A stretch of 56,646 nt of DNA from Candidatus Methylomicrobium oryzae (GTDB taxonomy: Bacteria; Pseudomonadota; Gammaproteobacteria; Methylococcales; Methylomonadaceae): NCBI RefSeq assembly GCF_016745425.1, contig NZ_JAERVK010000002.1, positions 298,833 through 355,478 of the forward strand, given 5' to 3'. Below the pieces are notes generated by a model. It saw only the letters and a program-made list of their open reading frames with translations, made no database searches and was not told where the DNA came from. Position 1 is the first letter of the stretch. Every line of letters starts with the position of its first letter. Positions 17,401 to 25,446 of the stretch are shown piece after piece. Both the position numbers and the translations under genes were made by a program.

Positions 17401-17892
17401 AGCGCGAACCGGCACTTCGCTTTTGTCCGCTGGCACCGGCAAGCCGCCGGCCGCGATGTGGAACACGCCTTTGGTGGTGCGCCGGTCGTTTTTCGGATTG
17501 TGCAGAACGCCTTGCCGAACCCGGTACGAGTCGATGTAAGGGGAATGGTATTCGTTCGACTGGAACGGCAGCGACAGTTCCCGGGCCAGCCCTTCTTCGA
17601 GGATGAACGTTTCGCCGGGCAGCAGAATCTCGCCCTCGACGCCGTTTTCGCGCAGGTAAGTGTTCAGGAAATTCTGAATGCGCTGATCGGCGGGACACCG
17701 GTAGCGGGACAAGAGACGGCGTTGCCGGGAATAATTTTTTAACAAGCCGTCCGCGATCTTCAGATAACTTTGATCGTGTTCGACTTCGCAGGTCGGCTGC
17801 CCCAAGGCGGCTAAATGCAGATTGATCAGATGCAATTGTTCCCGTTGTTGTCCGGGTAAATCGGTAGGAGGCGAGATGACGGATGTATTCAT
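14455..17892 (-). CDS. Very large PEPCK-like P-loop protein, candidate PPi-type phosphoenolpyruvate carboxykinase
   Basis: The product has 1,145 residues from the ATG at 17892; a TTG at 18030 would add 46. Key motifs are ANLYGGCEEEHAGGALAF (346-363), resembling the YGGN..GK substrate loop of GTP-PEPCK, and the P-loop SGGGKSEISKSIAG (484-497), followed by FIEDFNKDMD (505-514). The N-terminal half has NDRRTTKGVFHIAAGG (135-150) and WTGHTGCIILAPHLVHC (258-274). Proteins of about 1,100-1,200 residues with these features were described as pyrophosphate-dependent PEPCK in Entamoeba and propionibacteria, interconverting oxaloacetate plus PPi with PEP, CO2 and phosphate. That assignment rests on motif memory. 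A conserved P-loop protein of other function is possible. Single gene, no operon partner. Confidence 0.6.
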   Translation of the reverse strand: MNTSVISPPTDLPGQQREQLHLINLHLAALGQPTCEVEHDQSYLKIADGLLKNYSRQRRLLSRYRCPADQRIQNFLNTYLRENGVEGEILLPGETFILEEGLARELSLPFQSNEYHSPYIDSYRVRQGVLHNPKNDRRTTKGVFHIAAGGLPVPADKSEVPVRAYAEILRRALTPPDDLLRLPYTSRQQNPAKLWLSMLIRPLVVPGIAGVAPPKTMETRFFVPGGLVANLDFVESIFDNAGNPFLPENDAALDIEHWTGHTGCIILAPHLVHCRKKDLGLPPIEEASERQRQDGMCWQSEDELYNDGKPFKLVCRNMHGVIVTIIADNYFGYSKKEIKSQISYSANLYGGCEEEHAGGALAFVRASLGDIYLASPENIKNVTFEQIPRLLGDTIDLHPEGYATDKIHPGIVFIPETAEINIQRQQVSWGRNGATQTLKLLADRTYVYPNGFRVHMERHPHAPSWRLIGTFPESTLCHKPSTVSGGGKSEISKSIAGAILFGSIFIEDFNKDMDTVTEIFAYDYSQRFRDPARNGIDQRPLLSNQRTLGSVIKLLTPSQGEYSDAYNQWLTQFPQHIWALVLIIKRFFNPAWGENWREHFSVDVVNGYPGNELKFHGRKLIACYLRVGYDSNGAWRVFKLRQDFIASDKVQFEDDITASTVVPAGLLPELSPNTPNPSVKLVENCEMSFFQRPDDAVHRGTDLQTEADLSGGNNFISNFEPLTPGDAREIRDDVVHFDQYSEPMRNLIARAAEAPEGEFFVSSAHPRLVDGKPSQNVRYLQQRPDLIDPRPRYLAELSTRLARGLRVDQPVHFPVNAVLPGRRNNPRDSAAGIKPLAIYNPIHYQELPELFMDFICSLTGKSPSTTGAGSEGALTKGPFNAVCATADLNTALVSFILCGYDGFSTAAGYIGSERRIDHDISLLIPEIWSRLPADQRDSRYMIAEGHLEKLEDFEYEGRTVYASRLGYRITERFVHTNFGKVFDYPTAVFDEAMLKPETQSLTDFVDGVDNVYQAQQRVALLYFKDGSIDDACPPLKALLHVMAYGHYEGKTVDDPSIRAMFTREALLESDWYRERLLIKQQREYALRLRHCEYIRQRLDETEPGEAWHRVLTEKLKTAERMLAEVGEPSYLKNLSGTLGADWVHR

Positions 17893-18365
17893 GGTGGTAA
17901 CTGTAACGAGCGTTGGTTTAGCTTGGTTTATTATTGGTAACGCCTTCGTGAAACTGACGGCTTTGATTAAAAAACGTTTTTCAACATCCTGCGCCGGGCT
18001 CTCCGTTTGGCAAAGCGTTTGCCGCTGCAAACAGAAAAATTTCTCCGCGCCGATTTCTTTGCGTAATTCGATGTTCGGGCCGTCCAGCGTACCGATAGTT
18101 TACGCGTCGTTCAAGCAAAATTTCATGTGCCCGGTTCATGGGACTTCTTCACCAGATCTACAAATTGGCATCGAAAATCCGCCGCCGGATTAATTTTTCT
18201 GGCCGGTTTTGACGATGAAATTCACTGCGAACACGGCATTGATCAGGTCGTGCTCGGAAGGGGCGTTGTCGATCATTTTGTCGATGTCGATCATCAGCTT
18301 GCGTCATGCTTAGGCATGGAGAGCGAACGGCGGCACCGAACCGAAAACTCGATCCTGAGGTAGGG
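17893..18365. other. Intergenic region with a possible 34-codon ORF
   Basis: This stretch separates the PEPCK-like gene from the end of the sensor kinase gene. The only item seen is a short minus-strand ORF (18190-18294, ATG to TAA) beginning MIDIDKMIDNAPSEHDLINA and ending KTGQKN. It has no Shine-Dalgarno sequence. It reads like real protein, so it may be a small gene or the tail of a lost one. Confidence 0.35.
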
Positions 18366-19742
18366 TCAATCGGGTGCGGAGTTGCGTTTATGTGGTATGC
18401 CGAAGACGACTTTGAGCCCCGGTCCGTTGTCAGACAGTGTGAGCGTTCCGCCATGAAGATCGGTGATCGCTGCGACGATACTGAGCCCCAGGCCGTTGCC
18501 TTGGGTAGTACGGCTTTGTTCGAGCCGGAAAAAGCGCCGGAGCACCTTCTCCCGGTACGCTTCCGGGATACCCGGCCCGCGGTCGGCCACGGTGAATTCG
18601 AGCCGGTCGTCCGTTGCGTGCAGCGCGGCATCGATGCCCGTGCGTTCCGGCGTATGGACGATCGCGTTTTCGAGCAGGTTGAAGACCAGTTGGGTCAGCA
18701 ACTCTTTGTCGCCGATCAGCATGACGTTTTTTTCGACAGCCGTGCGAATGGCTTTGCCTCGCTCTTCGGCGACCGGGCCAAGCGCATCGATCACGGACAG
18801 GACGACCGCGCCGAGATCTACCGGCTTGAAGCCGCTGCGCCGCGATCCCGATTCGATCTGCGAGATGCGGAGCAGGGCGGAAAACGTGCCGAGAATCCCG
18901 TCGATTTCCTGAATGGCATAGGCGATGCTTTCTTTGTACTGTGCCGGCGAAAGGTCTCTTGCGGCCGCGTCTTCGAGCCTGAATTGCAAATGGCTGATCG
19001 GCGTACGCAGGTCGTGGGCGATGTCGTTGGAGACCTGTTGCACGTTTTCGAGCAGTGCGCCGATCTTATCGAGCATCAGGTTCAGCAGCGACGCGAGATT
19101 GTCCAGTTCGTCACGGTTTTTCGAAACCGGCAGGCGGTGCTGCAGATCGCCGGCGATGATCGCCTCGGTCGACGACGTAATGCGCCGGATTTTGTTCAGG
19201 AAGGACCGGCTGATATAAACGCCGCCGCCCGCGCCCAACAGTATCACCAGGACAATGCCCCATAAAAACGCCCGAATGACGGCGTCGCCGGCTTTTCCGA
19301 TATAGCCGCCGTCGCGGCCGACGCCCAGCCAGTATCGCCCCGGCAGCGGTACGACCTTCATATAGAGCAGCTCGCTTTCTACCTGATGAGGCGATTGGCT
19401 TGAAACCGGCCGGACAATCGTTTGCCAGCCTTCGATGGGGTGGAAGCCGCCGAAGTTGCCGCCGATCAGCCGGCCGTTCCGGTCCAGGATGCCGTAAGTA
19501 TGCGACGCCAGACAATCGTCTTCGTCGATCTCTTCCTTTAATTCCTCCAGCCCGTCGGAATCGTATTCGGCTTGCAGGCGGTTGGCGTCGGCCTCGATGC
19601 CGCTTTTCAGCTGTTGTTCCAGCGTGTGCGTCGTCAGCCAATACACCGTCATGCCGATGGACAGGAAAGAAATCAGGAACAGGGCTAAATATAAAGCCGA
19701 CAGTTTGAAACTGGTTGTATCGACTATCTCGGGCAGCTTCAT
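18366..19742 (-). CDS. Sensor histidine kinase of a PepSY-linked two-component system
   Basis: The 458-residue product has transmembrane helix 1 at about 13-36, a short periplasmic domain with an acidic cluster (EELKEEIDEDD, about 65-76) that could bind a cation, and helix 2 at about 157-178. HAMP follows to about 228, then HisKA with His243 in SNDIAHDLRTPISHL, then HATPase_c with FNLLENAIVHTP, DRGPGIPE and GNGLGLSIV. Its ATG overlaps the regulator stop (ATGA), so the two are translationally coupled. QseC/CusS-like layout. The acidic sensor loop and PepSY partner suggest sensing of a metal or other envelope signal, not proven. Confidence 0.9.
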   Translation of the reverse strand: MKLPEIVDTTSFKLSALYLALFLISFLSIGMTVYWLTTHTLEQQLKSGIEADANRLQAEYDSDGLEELKEEIDEDDCLASHTYGILDRNGRLIGGNFGGFHPIEGWQTIVRPVSSQSPHQVESELLYMKVVPLPGRYWLGVGRDGGYIGKAGDAVIRAFLWGIVLVILLGAGGGVYISRSFLNKIRRITSSTEAIIAGDLQHRLPVSKNRDELDNLASLLNLMLDKIGALLENVQQVSNDIAHDLRTPISHLQFRLEDAAARDLSPAQYKESIAYAIQEIDGILGTFSALLRISQIESGSRRSGFKPVDLGAVVLSVIDALGPVAEERGKAIRTAVEKNVMLIGDKELLTQLVFNLLENAIVHTPERTGIDAALHATDDRLEFTVADRGPGIPEAYREKVLRRFFRLEQSRTTQGNGLGLSIVAAITDLHGGTLTLSDNGPGLKVVFGIPHKRNSAPD

Positions 19743-20407
19743 GGGATCATATACCCCGCGCCGCGCACGGTTTGGATGATATCCGGCCGGCCGCCGGCAT
19801 TCAGCTTGCTGCGCAGCCGGCTGACGTGGGTTTCGACGATATTGGTTTTGGGATCGAAATGAAAATCCCAGACGTTTTCCAGCAGCATGGTACGGGTGAC
19901 GACCTGGCCGGCATGGCGGGCCAGGTATTCGAGCAGGCGGAATTCCGTCGGCTGCAGTTCGATCGTTTGGCCTGAACGCCTAACCTGCCGCTTCAGCAAA
20001 TCGATTTCGAGATCCTGGACCTGCAGGATTTTCGGTTCCGACGTTTGCCGCGGGCGGCGCAGCAGAGCATTCACGCGCGCGGCCAGCTCGCTGAACGCGA
20101 ACGGTTTGACCAAGTAATCGTCCGCGCCGGCATTGAGTCCTTCGACGCGGTCGTCGATGCCGCAGAGTGTGGTCAGAAACAGGACGGGGATGCCGCATTC
20201 GGCGCTGCGCAAAGTTTTTACCAGCGTCAAGCCGTCAAGGTGAGGCAGCATGCGGTCGATGATGAGCAGATCGTAATGTCCGTCCTTGGCGCACAGCAGG
20301 CCTTCGTAGCCGTCTTTCGCCAGATCGACGTGGTGGCCCGCCTCTTTCAGGCCGGTTGCCACGTAATTGCCGGTTTCGCGGTCGTCCTCGATCAATAAAA
20401 TATTCAT
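19739..20407 (-). CDS. OmpR-family response regulator
   Basis: The product has 222 residues. The receiver domain carries the acidic pair in IEDDR (7-10), phospho-acceptor Asp51 in LLIIDRMLPHLDG, Thr80 in FLTT, and the conserved Lys in YLVKPFAFSEL. The winged-helix DNA-binding domain follows (ELQPTEFRLLEYLARHAGQV, TNIVETHVSRLRSKL, IQTVRGAGYMI). It is the middle gene of a three-gene minus-strand operon (PepSY, regulator, kinase) and overlaps the kinase by four bases. Confidence 0.93.
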   Translation of the reverse strand: MNILLIEDDRETGNYVATGLKEAGHHVDLAKDGYEGLLCAKDGHYDLLIIDRMLPHLDGLTLVKTLRSAECGIPVLFLTTLCGIDDRVEGLNAGADDYLVKPFAFSELAARVNALLRRPRQTSEPKILQVQDLEIDLLKRQVRRSGQTIELQPTEFRLLEYLARHAGQVVTRTMLLENVWDFHFDPKTNIVETHVSRLRSKLNAGGRPDIIQTVRGAGYMIP

Positions 20408-20473
20408 GATGTCCTAAAAAATCCGGAAAACGGCCCCGGCTAGCGAGGCCGCCTTCAATCCCGAAGCGGAGCT

Positions 20474-20821
20474 TCAGTCGGAGTCGTTTTCGTCGGAGTT
20501 GTTTTCCAAGGAGACTTTGAGTACTGCGCCGGTTTTGCCGTCGACCAGGACTTCATGAATCCGGCCGTCTTTGACGACCTCCACCTCGAATTGGGGCGTG
20601 CTCGAATCGTCATCCAACTCCGCTTCCAGGACTTTGCCGCCGGTTTTTTGTTCCGCCGCTTTGATTGCGTCGGACAAGGAGATGGCGGCCTGGTTGAAAA
20701 GATGCAGCTCTTTGGCTTCCTCGCCCCGAGAGTCCTCCGCTTGCGCTTCGGCCCCGATTGCGGCTACTGCCAAGATGGCCGCTGTTACACTGATCAAAAG
20801 ATGGTTTCGTTTCATGTTCAT
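20474..20821 (-). CDS. Periplasmic PepSY-domain protein
   Basis: The product has 115 residues from the ATG at 20821, with GAGGG eight bases upstream. The frame is open further but that extension is not credible. A signal peptide runs to about residue 28 (AEAQA-EDS). A single PepSY unit follows: ISLSDAIKAAEQKTGGKVLE, then FEVEVVKDGRIHEVLVDGKTGAVL, then an acidic tail (NNSDENDSD). Small PepSY proteins of this kind are often encoded beside two-component systems and may modulate the sensor. First gene of the operon with the regulator, 66 bases upstream of it. Confidence 0.85.
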   Translation of the reverse strand: MNMKRNHLLISVTAAILAVAAIGAEAQAEDSRGEEAKELHLFNQAAISLSDAIKAAEQKTGGKVLEAELDDDSSTPQFEVEVVKDGRIHEVLVDGKTGAVLKVSLENNSDENDSD

Positions 20822-21429
20822 GTTGTTACCCTCGTTCGCACCGGACCCGATTGTCCGATTGCGGGAAAAGCATAACCTGCCCCACATTGCACGAAAGCTT
20901 CCGAAACTATACGGTTTTGTAATGTAACTCAATTTTAGCGCGGGCAGGTCTGCAGCAGCTAGCGATCTTGACGGTAAAAAAGCAGATTTTTATGCCTTTG
21001 GGGACAATACCGTTACGTTAAAGAAGGAGTCGTCCTCTCCTGCTGGAGAGGGCGGGGTGAGGAGGATCATAAGGAAAATACTCTATTTATTCCCCATCCC
21101 CGCCTTCTCTCGGAGGTAGAAAGGGCAAAGCTTCTTGACTTAACGGCATTGGGAGACACGGATACTGCGTGGTTCTTTATTTGTCATTGCACCGCGAATG
21201 GCCTTAATGAACCCGGCGGGTATTTTTCCCGCATCATATCGGAAGTTTGAATCATGTCTTCAAAACGTCCCCAATTCGTCTTCTTATCCTCGGAATGACG
21301 CACCGAAAAAAGCCGACAGGAGCGCGGAGACCGGTTTCGGATGGAGCGAGTGAAACTCCGGCAAGACATCGGCTGAGGAATCTGGGACAATGTGGCCGAA
21401 ACTCAACCGCAGCGATACCGACTTTTATA
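20822..21429. other. Intergenic region upstream of hisC
   Basis: This 608-bp gap between the divergent PepSY operon and hisC contains the MITE-like element at 21005-21151. Just before it (from about 20978) is a stretch, GTAAAAAAGCAGATTTTTAT, that is close to one near 5905. The frame of hisC is open leftwards to 21247, but that extension shows no family similarity. No gene is supported here. Confidence 0.5.
21005..21151. mobile_element. MITE-like element with ~21-bp terminal inverted repeats
   Basis: The left end, CAATACCGTTACGTTAAAGA (from 21005), is inverted at the right end (21131-21151, reverse complement CAATGCCGTTAAGTCAAGAA). There are three mismatches and one indel over about 21 bases. 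The 147-bp interior has no ORF but holds an imperfect inverted GAGAGGGCGGGG/CCCCGCCTTCTC pair. Related ends occur at 7903 and 28194. Target duplication is not clear. Confidence 0.6.
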
Positions 21430-22524
21430 ATGATGAATGTGAACGACCTGGCGGCCGGCGTTTTCCGAAAGGAAGTGCTGGCCATGTCCGCCTACCACGT
21501 TGCCGATGCGGAGGGCTTGATTAAGCTGGATGCGATGGAAAATCCCTACGAGTGGCCCGAAGACCTCAAAACCCGTTGGCTCGAAACCCTGCGTGCCTGC
21601 CCGTTGAACCGCTACCCCGATCCCGGCGCGCGCCGTCTCGCCGCGGCGATCAAACGCTCTGCCGGCCTGGATGACGATGCGCCGCTGCTGCTCGGCAACG
21701 GTTCCGACGAAATCATTCAGCTCTTGTTGATGGCGCTGCCGCAGGATTCCGCCGTGCTGTCGCCGGAGCCGGGATTCGTGATGTACCGGCAGCTCAGCCG
21801 CTGCCTGGGTCTGGATTACGTTGGCGTGCCTCTGCGTGCGGAGGATCTCGATCTCGATCTGCCGGCGATGCTGGCCGCGATCGAACGGCATCAGCCGAAG
21901 CTGATCTTCCTGGCCTATCCGAACAACCCGACCGGCAACCTGTTTGATCGGGCCGCGATCGAGGCGATCGTCGAAAACGCACCGGGCCTGGTCGTGATCG
22001 ACGAGGCTTACGAACCGTTTGCCGGCGCCAGTTACCTGGGCATGCTCGGCCGCTATCCGAATCTTCTGGTGATGCGCACGGTGTCCAAGCTGGGACTGGC
22101 CGGTTTGCGGCTCGGCTACCTGGCCGGCAGCGCCGAACTGCTCGGGCAGTTGGATAAAATCCGCCTTCCGTACAACATCAACGTGCTGACCCAGGCCAGC
22201 GCCGAGTTCGCGTTGAACCACAAAACCCTGTTCGATCAGCAGACCCGGCTGATCTGCGCCGAGCGGGCGCGCGTTTTCGTCGCGCTGACCGCTATCAGCG
22301 GCCTCATGCCTTACCCGAGCGCCGCCAATTTCATTCTGTTCAGAACGCCGCCGGGCCGCGCGAACGGGATATTCGCCGGACTGAAGGAGCGGGGGGTGCT
22401 GATCAAGAACCTGAGCCCGCAGGGCGGCATTTTGGCCGACTGCCTGCGCGTGACGATCGGCAAGCCCGATGAAAACCAAGCCTTTCTTTCCGCGCTGAAT
22501 CAAAGTTTTATATCCAGTCAGTGA
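21430..22524 (+). CDS. hisC: Histidinol-phosphate aminotransferase
   Basis: The 364-residue product is a PLP-dependent class I/II aminotransferase of the HisC type: LDAMENPYEWP near 33-43 (the N-terminal substrate segment), LLLGNGSDEIIQ, AYPNNPTGNL, DEAYEPF, and the PLP-Lys at residue 220 in TVSKLGLAGLRLGY. It transaminates imidazole-acetol phosphate with glutamate in histidine synthesis. The length matches the family when translation begins at the tandem ATGs 21430/21433. The frame is open to 21247 but that part is unrelated. No other his gene is adjacent. It is followed by a good terminator. Confidence 0.92.
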   Translation: MMNVNDLAAGVFRKEVLAMSAYHVADAEGLIKLDAMENPYEWPEDLKTRWLETLRACPLNRYPDPGARRLAAAIKRSAGLDDDAPLLLGNGSDEIIQLLLMALPQDSAVLSPEPGFVMYRQLSRCLGLDYVGVPLRAEDLDLDLPAMLAAIERHQPKLIFLAYPNNPTGNLFDRAAIEAIVENAPGLVVIDEAYEPFAGASYLGMLGRYPNLLVMRTVSKLGLAGLRLGYLAGSAELLGQLDKIRLPYNINVLTQASAEFALNHKTLFDQQTRLICAERARVFVALTAISGLMPYPSAANFILFRTPPGRANGIFAGLKERGVLIKNLSPQGGILADCLRVTIGKPDENQAFLSALNQSFISSQ

Positions 22525-22539
22525 GTCTTCTTTCGACGA

Positions 22540-22582
22540 GGGGAAAGCGGCAGAGAAAAAGATGCCGGTTTTCCCCTTTTTT
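22540..22582 (+). terminator. Rho-independent terminator after hisC
   Basis: GGGGAAAGCGGC (22540-22551) pairs with GCCGGTTTTCCCC (22564-22576), apart from small bulges, and is followed by six T. It separates hisC from the bc1 operon. Confidence 0.8.
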
Positions 22583-22710
22583 CTCGCCGTATTTTGTTAT
22601 CTCACGGTAAACAAATCGATCGAAGCACTTCAAATCGACTAGGTTCTAGTGGTATATTGCGCCGGTTAACGCGTTAGTCACGGCATAGACCGGAACAGGA
22701 GAGTTAGATA

Positions 22711-23310
22711 ATGAATAATAAAGGCGTCGATAAGTCTAAGCGCCAGTTTTTAACCTCGGCGCTGACCGTAGTGGGGGCGGTCGGCACGGGTTATTTAGCG
22801 GTACCCTTTCTTGCCCAGATGCAGCCCAGCGTAAAGGCGATGGCAGCGGGGGCGCCTGTCGAGGTGGACATCAGCAAGATGGAGCCCGGCCAACTGCTCC
22901 GTGTGGCCTGGCGAGGCAAGCCGGTCTGGATCCTGAAGCGCACGCCCGAGGTGTTGGCGACGCTGAAAACGCTGGACAACGAGCTGCGCGATCCGATGTC
23001 CGAGGAGTCGATTCAGCCTGACTACAGCAAAAATCTCTACCGCTCCCTGAAGCCCGAAATATTCGTCGCGATCGGTATCTGTACCCACCTGGGCTGCTCT
23101 CCGACGTTCAGGCCCGAAATTGCGCCCGCCGACCTTGGCGATAAATGGAAAGGCGGTTTCTTCTGTCCTTGCCACGGTTCCTGGTTCGATCTGGCCGGCC
23201 GCGTTTACCGCGGTGTGCCTGCGCCGACCAATCTGGAGATTCCTCCCTACCGGTATGTGACCGAAAACCAACTGATCATTGGTGAATCCAGCCAAGGAGC
23301 AAGCGCATGA
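22711..23310 (+). CDS. petA: Rieske iron-sulfur subunit of cytochrome bc1
   Basis: The product has 199 residues. The N-terminal Tat-type anchor reads SKRQFLTSALTVVGAVGTG. The Rieske cluster ligands are Cys124 and His126 in CTHLGCS, and Cys152 and His155 in CPCHGSW, with Cys129 and Cys154 forming the usual disulfide. It transfers electrons from ubiquinol at the Qo site to cytochrome c1. GGAG lies upstream of the ATG. First gene of the petABC operon; its last four bases overlap petB. Confidence 0.97.
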   Translation: MNNKGVDKSKRQFLTSALTVVGAVGTGYLAVPFLAQMQPSVKAMAAGAPVEVDISKMEPGQLLRVAWRGKPVWILKRTPEVLATLKTLDNELRDPMSEESIQPDYSKNLYRSLKPEIFVAIGICTHLGCSPTFRPEIAPADLGDKWKGGFFCPCHGSWFDLAGRVYRGVPAPTNLEIPPYRYVTENQLIIGESSQGASA

Positions 23311-24722
23311 AACCTTCACGTCTGTCTTTGTTCGGCGAGTGGATCCTCGAACGCTTTCCGATCACTAAGATCTGGGAAGAGCACATGGCGCATTACTATG
23401 CGCCGAAAAACTTCAATTTCTGGTATTTCTTCGGATCGCTGGCGCTTCTGGTATTAGTCAACCAGATCATTACCGGCATCCTGCTGACGATGAACTACAA
23501 GCCGGATGCGGAACTGGCATTCGATTCGGTCGAATACATCATGCGCGAGGTGAACTGGGGCTGGCTGATCCGCTACATGCACTCGACCGGCGCCTCCGCG
23601 TTCTTTATCGTGGTTTACCTGCACATGTTCCGGGGGATCATCTACGGCTCGTTCAAGCATCCGCGCGAGCTGATCTGGATCTTCGGCATGTTCATTTTCG
23701 TCGCCCTGATGGCCGAGGCCTTCATGGGCTATCTGCTGCCGTGGGGCCAAATGTCCTACTGGGGCGCGCAGGTGATCATTTCGCTGTTCAGCGCGATTCC
23801 GGTGATCGGCGAGGACCTGTCGCTGTGGATTCGCGGCGATTACGTGATCTCCGATGCGACCCTGAACCGCTTTTTCGCGTTCCACGTGATCGCGGTGCCG
23901 CTGGTGCTGGTGATGCTGGTGTTCCTGCACATCGTTGCGCTGCATGAAGTCGGCTCGAACAATCCGGACGGCGTCGAAATCAAGAAACAGAAAGATGCCA
24001 AGGGCATTCCGCTCGACGGGATTCCGTTTCATCCTTACTATACGGTCAAAGACATCGTCGGCGTGGCGGCGTTTTTGATCTTCTTTTCGGTGGTGATCTT
24101 CTACATGCCGGAATTGAACGGCTTTTTCCTGGAGCATGCGAACTTTATCCCGGCCGATCCGATGAAGACGCCGGAACATATCGCGCCGGTCTGGTATTTC
24201 ACGCCGTTCTATTCGATTTTGCGTGCGATCCCGGACAAATTCGCCGGCGTGATCGGCATGGGCGGCGCGATCGTCGTGCTGTTTTTTCTGCCCTGGCTCG
24301 ATCGCGGCAGGGTCAAATCGGTCCGCTACCGTGGAGGCATTTATAAAAAAGCGCTGTTCCTGTTTGTGGTCAGCTTTCTGACGCTCGGCTATCTGGGCAC
24401 CCAGCCGCCGACCCCCGTCGCAAGCATCATCGCACGGATCTGTACCGCGATCTATTTCGGCTTCTTCCTGCTGATGCCGATCTATACGCGCTGGGAAAAA
24501 TTGAAGCCGGTGCCGACGCGGGTCACTTCTCAGCCGAGTCTTGACGACCGCCTTCAGGCGCTGAAGAAAGTCTATGAAGAGGTCACTTTTGTGGCGCCGT
24601 TGTCCAAACCGGTTGCATCGCCGCTGGTTAAATGTACCTTTTTGAGAAGACGGCTGAATCCTGCCGGCGTTCGCAGTGTCGCCAAGCGCTTTGTCAAAAC
24701 CCTCAAAACGAGCCTCGATTGA
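23307..24722 (+). CDS. petB: Cytochrome b subunit of the bc1 complex, with long basic C-terminal tail
   Basis: The product has 471 residues. Haem-ligand pairs are His92/His106 and His193/His208 in the second and fourth helices. The Qo-site signature reads APVWYFTPFYSILR, with PVWY in place of the alpha-proteobacterial PEWY. Eight membrane segments are visible. After the last one (about residue 405) there is a roughly 60-residue soluble, basic tail (LDDRLQALKKVYEEV, then LRRRLNPAGVRSVAKRF) that is longer than usual for bacterial cytochrome b. It overlaps petA by four bases, and petC starts one base after its stop. Confidence 0.96.
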   Translation: MKPSRLSLFGEWILERFPITKIWEEHMAHYYAPKNFNFWYFFGSLALLVLVNQIITGILLTMNYKPDAELAFDSVEYIMREVNWGWLIRYMHSTGASAFFIVVYLHMFRGIIYGSFKHPRELIWIFGMFIFVALMAEAFMGYLLPWGQMSYWGAQVIISLFSAIPVIGEDLSLWIRGDYVISDATLNRFFAFHVIAVPLVLVMLVFLHIVALHEVGSNNPDGVEIKKQKDAKGIPLDGIPFHPYYTVKDIVGVAAFLIFFSVVIFYMPELNGFFLEHANFIPADPMKTPEHIAPVWYFTPFYSILRAIPDKFAGVIGMGGAIVVLFFLPWLDRGRVKSVRYRGGIYKKALFLFVVSFLTLGYLGTQPPTPVASIIARICTAIYFGFFLLMPIYTRWEKLKPVPTRVTSQPSLDDRLQALKKVYEEVTFVAPLSKPVASPLVKCTFLRRRLNPAGVRSVAKRFVKTLKTSLD

Positions 24723-24723
24723 T

Positions 24724-25446
24724 ATGAGAAGAATAATAACATTACTGCTGTTTTGCGCGTTGTCGGTTAATGGATACGCGTCGGAAGGCGTCGAACTGCA
24801 AGCGGCAAGTATCGATCTGTCAGATAAGCAATCCCTGCAGCGCGGCGCAAAAACCTTTGTGACTTACTGCCTCGGATGCCATTCGCTCAAATATATGCGC
24901 TACAAACGCCTGGCGCAGGATTTCGGGCTCGACGAAAAGAAGATGCTCACCCAGATCGCGCCGCAGAATGCCAGCATCTACGACAAGATGTTCACCGCGA
25001 TGAACAAGCATGACGCGGAAAAATGGTTCGGCATCCAGCCGCCCGATTTATCGCTGATCGCCCGCTCGCGTGGCACCGACTGGCTGTACAGCTATCTGAA
25101 AGGCTTCTATGTCGATAAAAGCAAGGCTTTGGGCGTTAATAACGCGGTGTTTCCCGATGTCGGCATGCCGAATGTATTCTGGCAACTGCAAGGCCAGCAG
25201 CAAGCGGTAGTCAACATGGTCGAAGGCAAACAGATCGTCGAAGGCCTGGTGCTCGACAAGCCCGGCACTTTGTCCGAAAAAGAGTTTGATGACCTGGTGA
25301 ACGATCTTGTAAATTTTCTGGCATATGTCGGGGAACCCATGCAACTGGAGCGAGTCAGTCTAGGCAAGTATGTGCTGCTTTACCTGTTCATGTTCCTGGG
25401 TATCGCCTATGTGCTCAAAAAGGAGTACTGGAAGGACGTGCATTAA
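24724..25446 (+). CDS. petC: Cytochrome c1 of the bc1 complex
   Basis: The 240-residue product has a signal peptide (1-19). The haem c site is CLGCH (Cys49, Cys52, His53). Family segments include GIQPPDLSLIARSRG, FPDVGMPNVFWQLQG (with a candidate axial Met) and DLVNFLAYVGEP. A C-terminal membrane anchor (VLLYLFMFLGIAYVL) ends KKEYWKDVH. It accepts electrons from the Rieske centre and passes them to soluble cytochrome c. The ATG at 24724 was chosen; the frame is open to 24676 inside petB. Confidence 0.96.
   Translation: MRRIITLLLFCALSVNGYASEGVELQAASIDLSDKQSLQRGAKTFVTYCLGCHSLKYMRYKRLAQDFGLDEKKMLTQIAPQNASIYDKMFTAMNKHDAEKWFGIQPPDLSLIARSRGTDWLYSYLKGFYVDKSKALGVNNAVFPDVGMPNVFWQLQGQQQAVVNMVEGKQIVEGLVLDKPGTLSEKEFDDLVNDLVNFLAYVGEPMQLERVSLGKYVLLYLFMFLGIAYVLKKEYWKDVH

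Noticed and set aside
16459-17742. 427-codon plus-strand frame
   Set aside because: Antisense to the PEPCK-like gene; no domain pattern.
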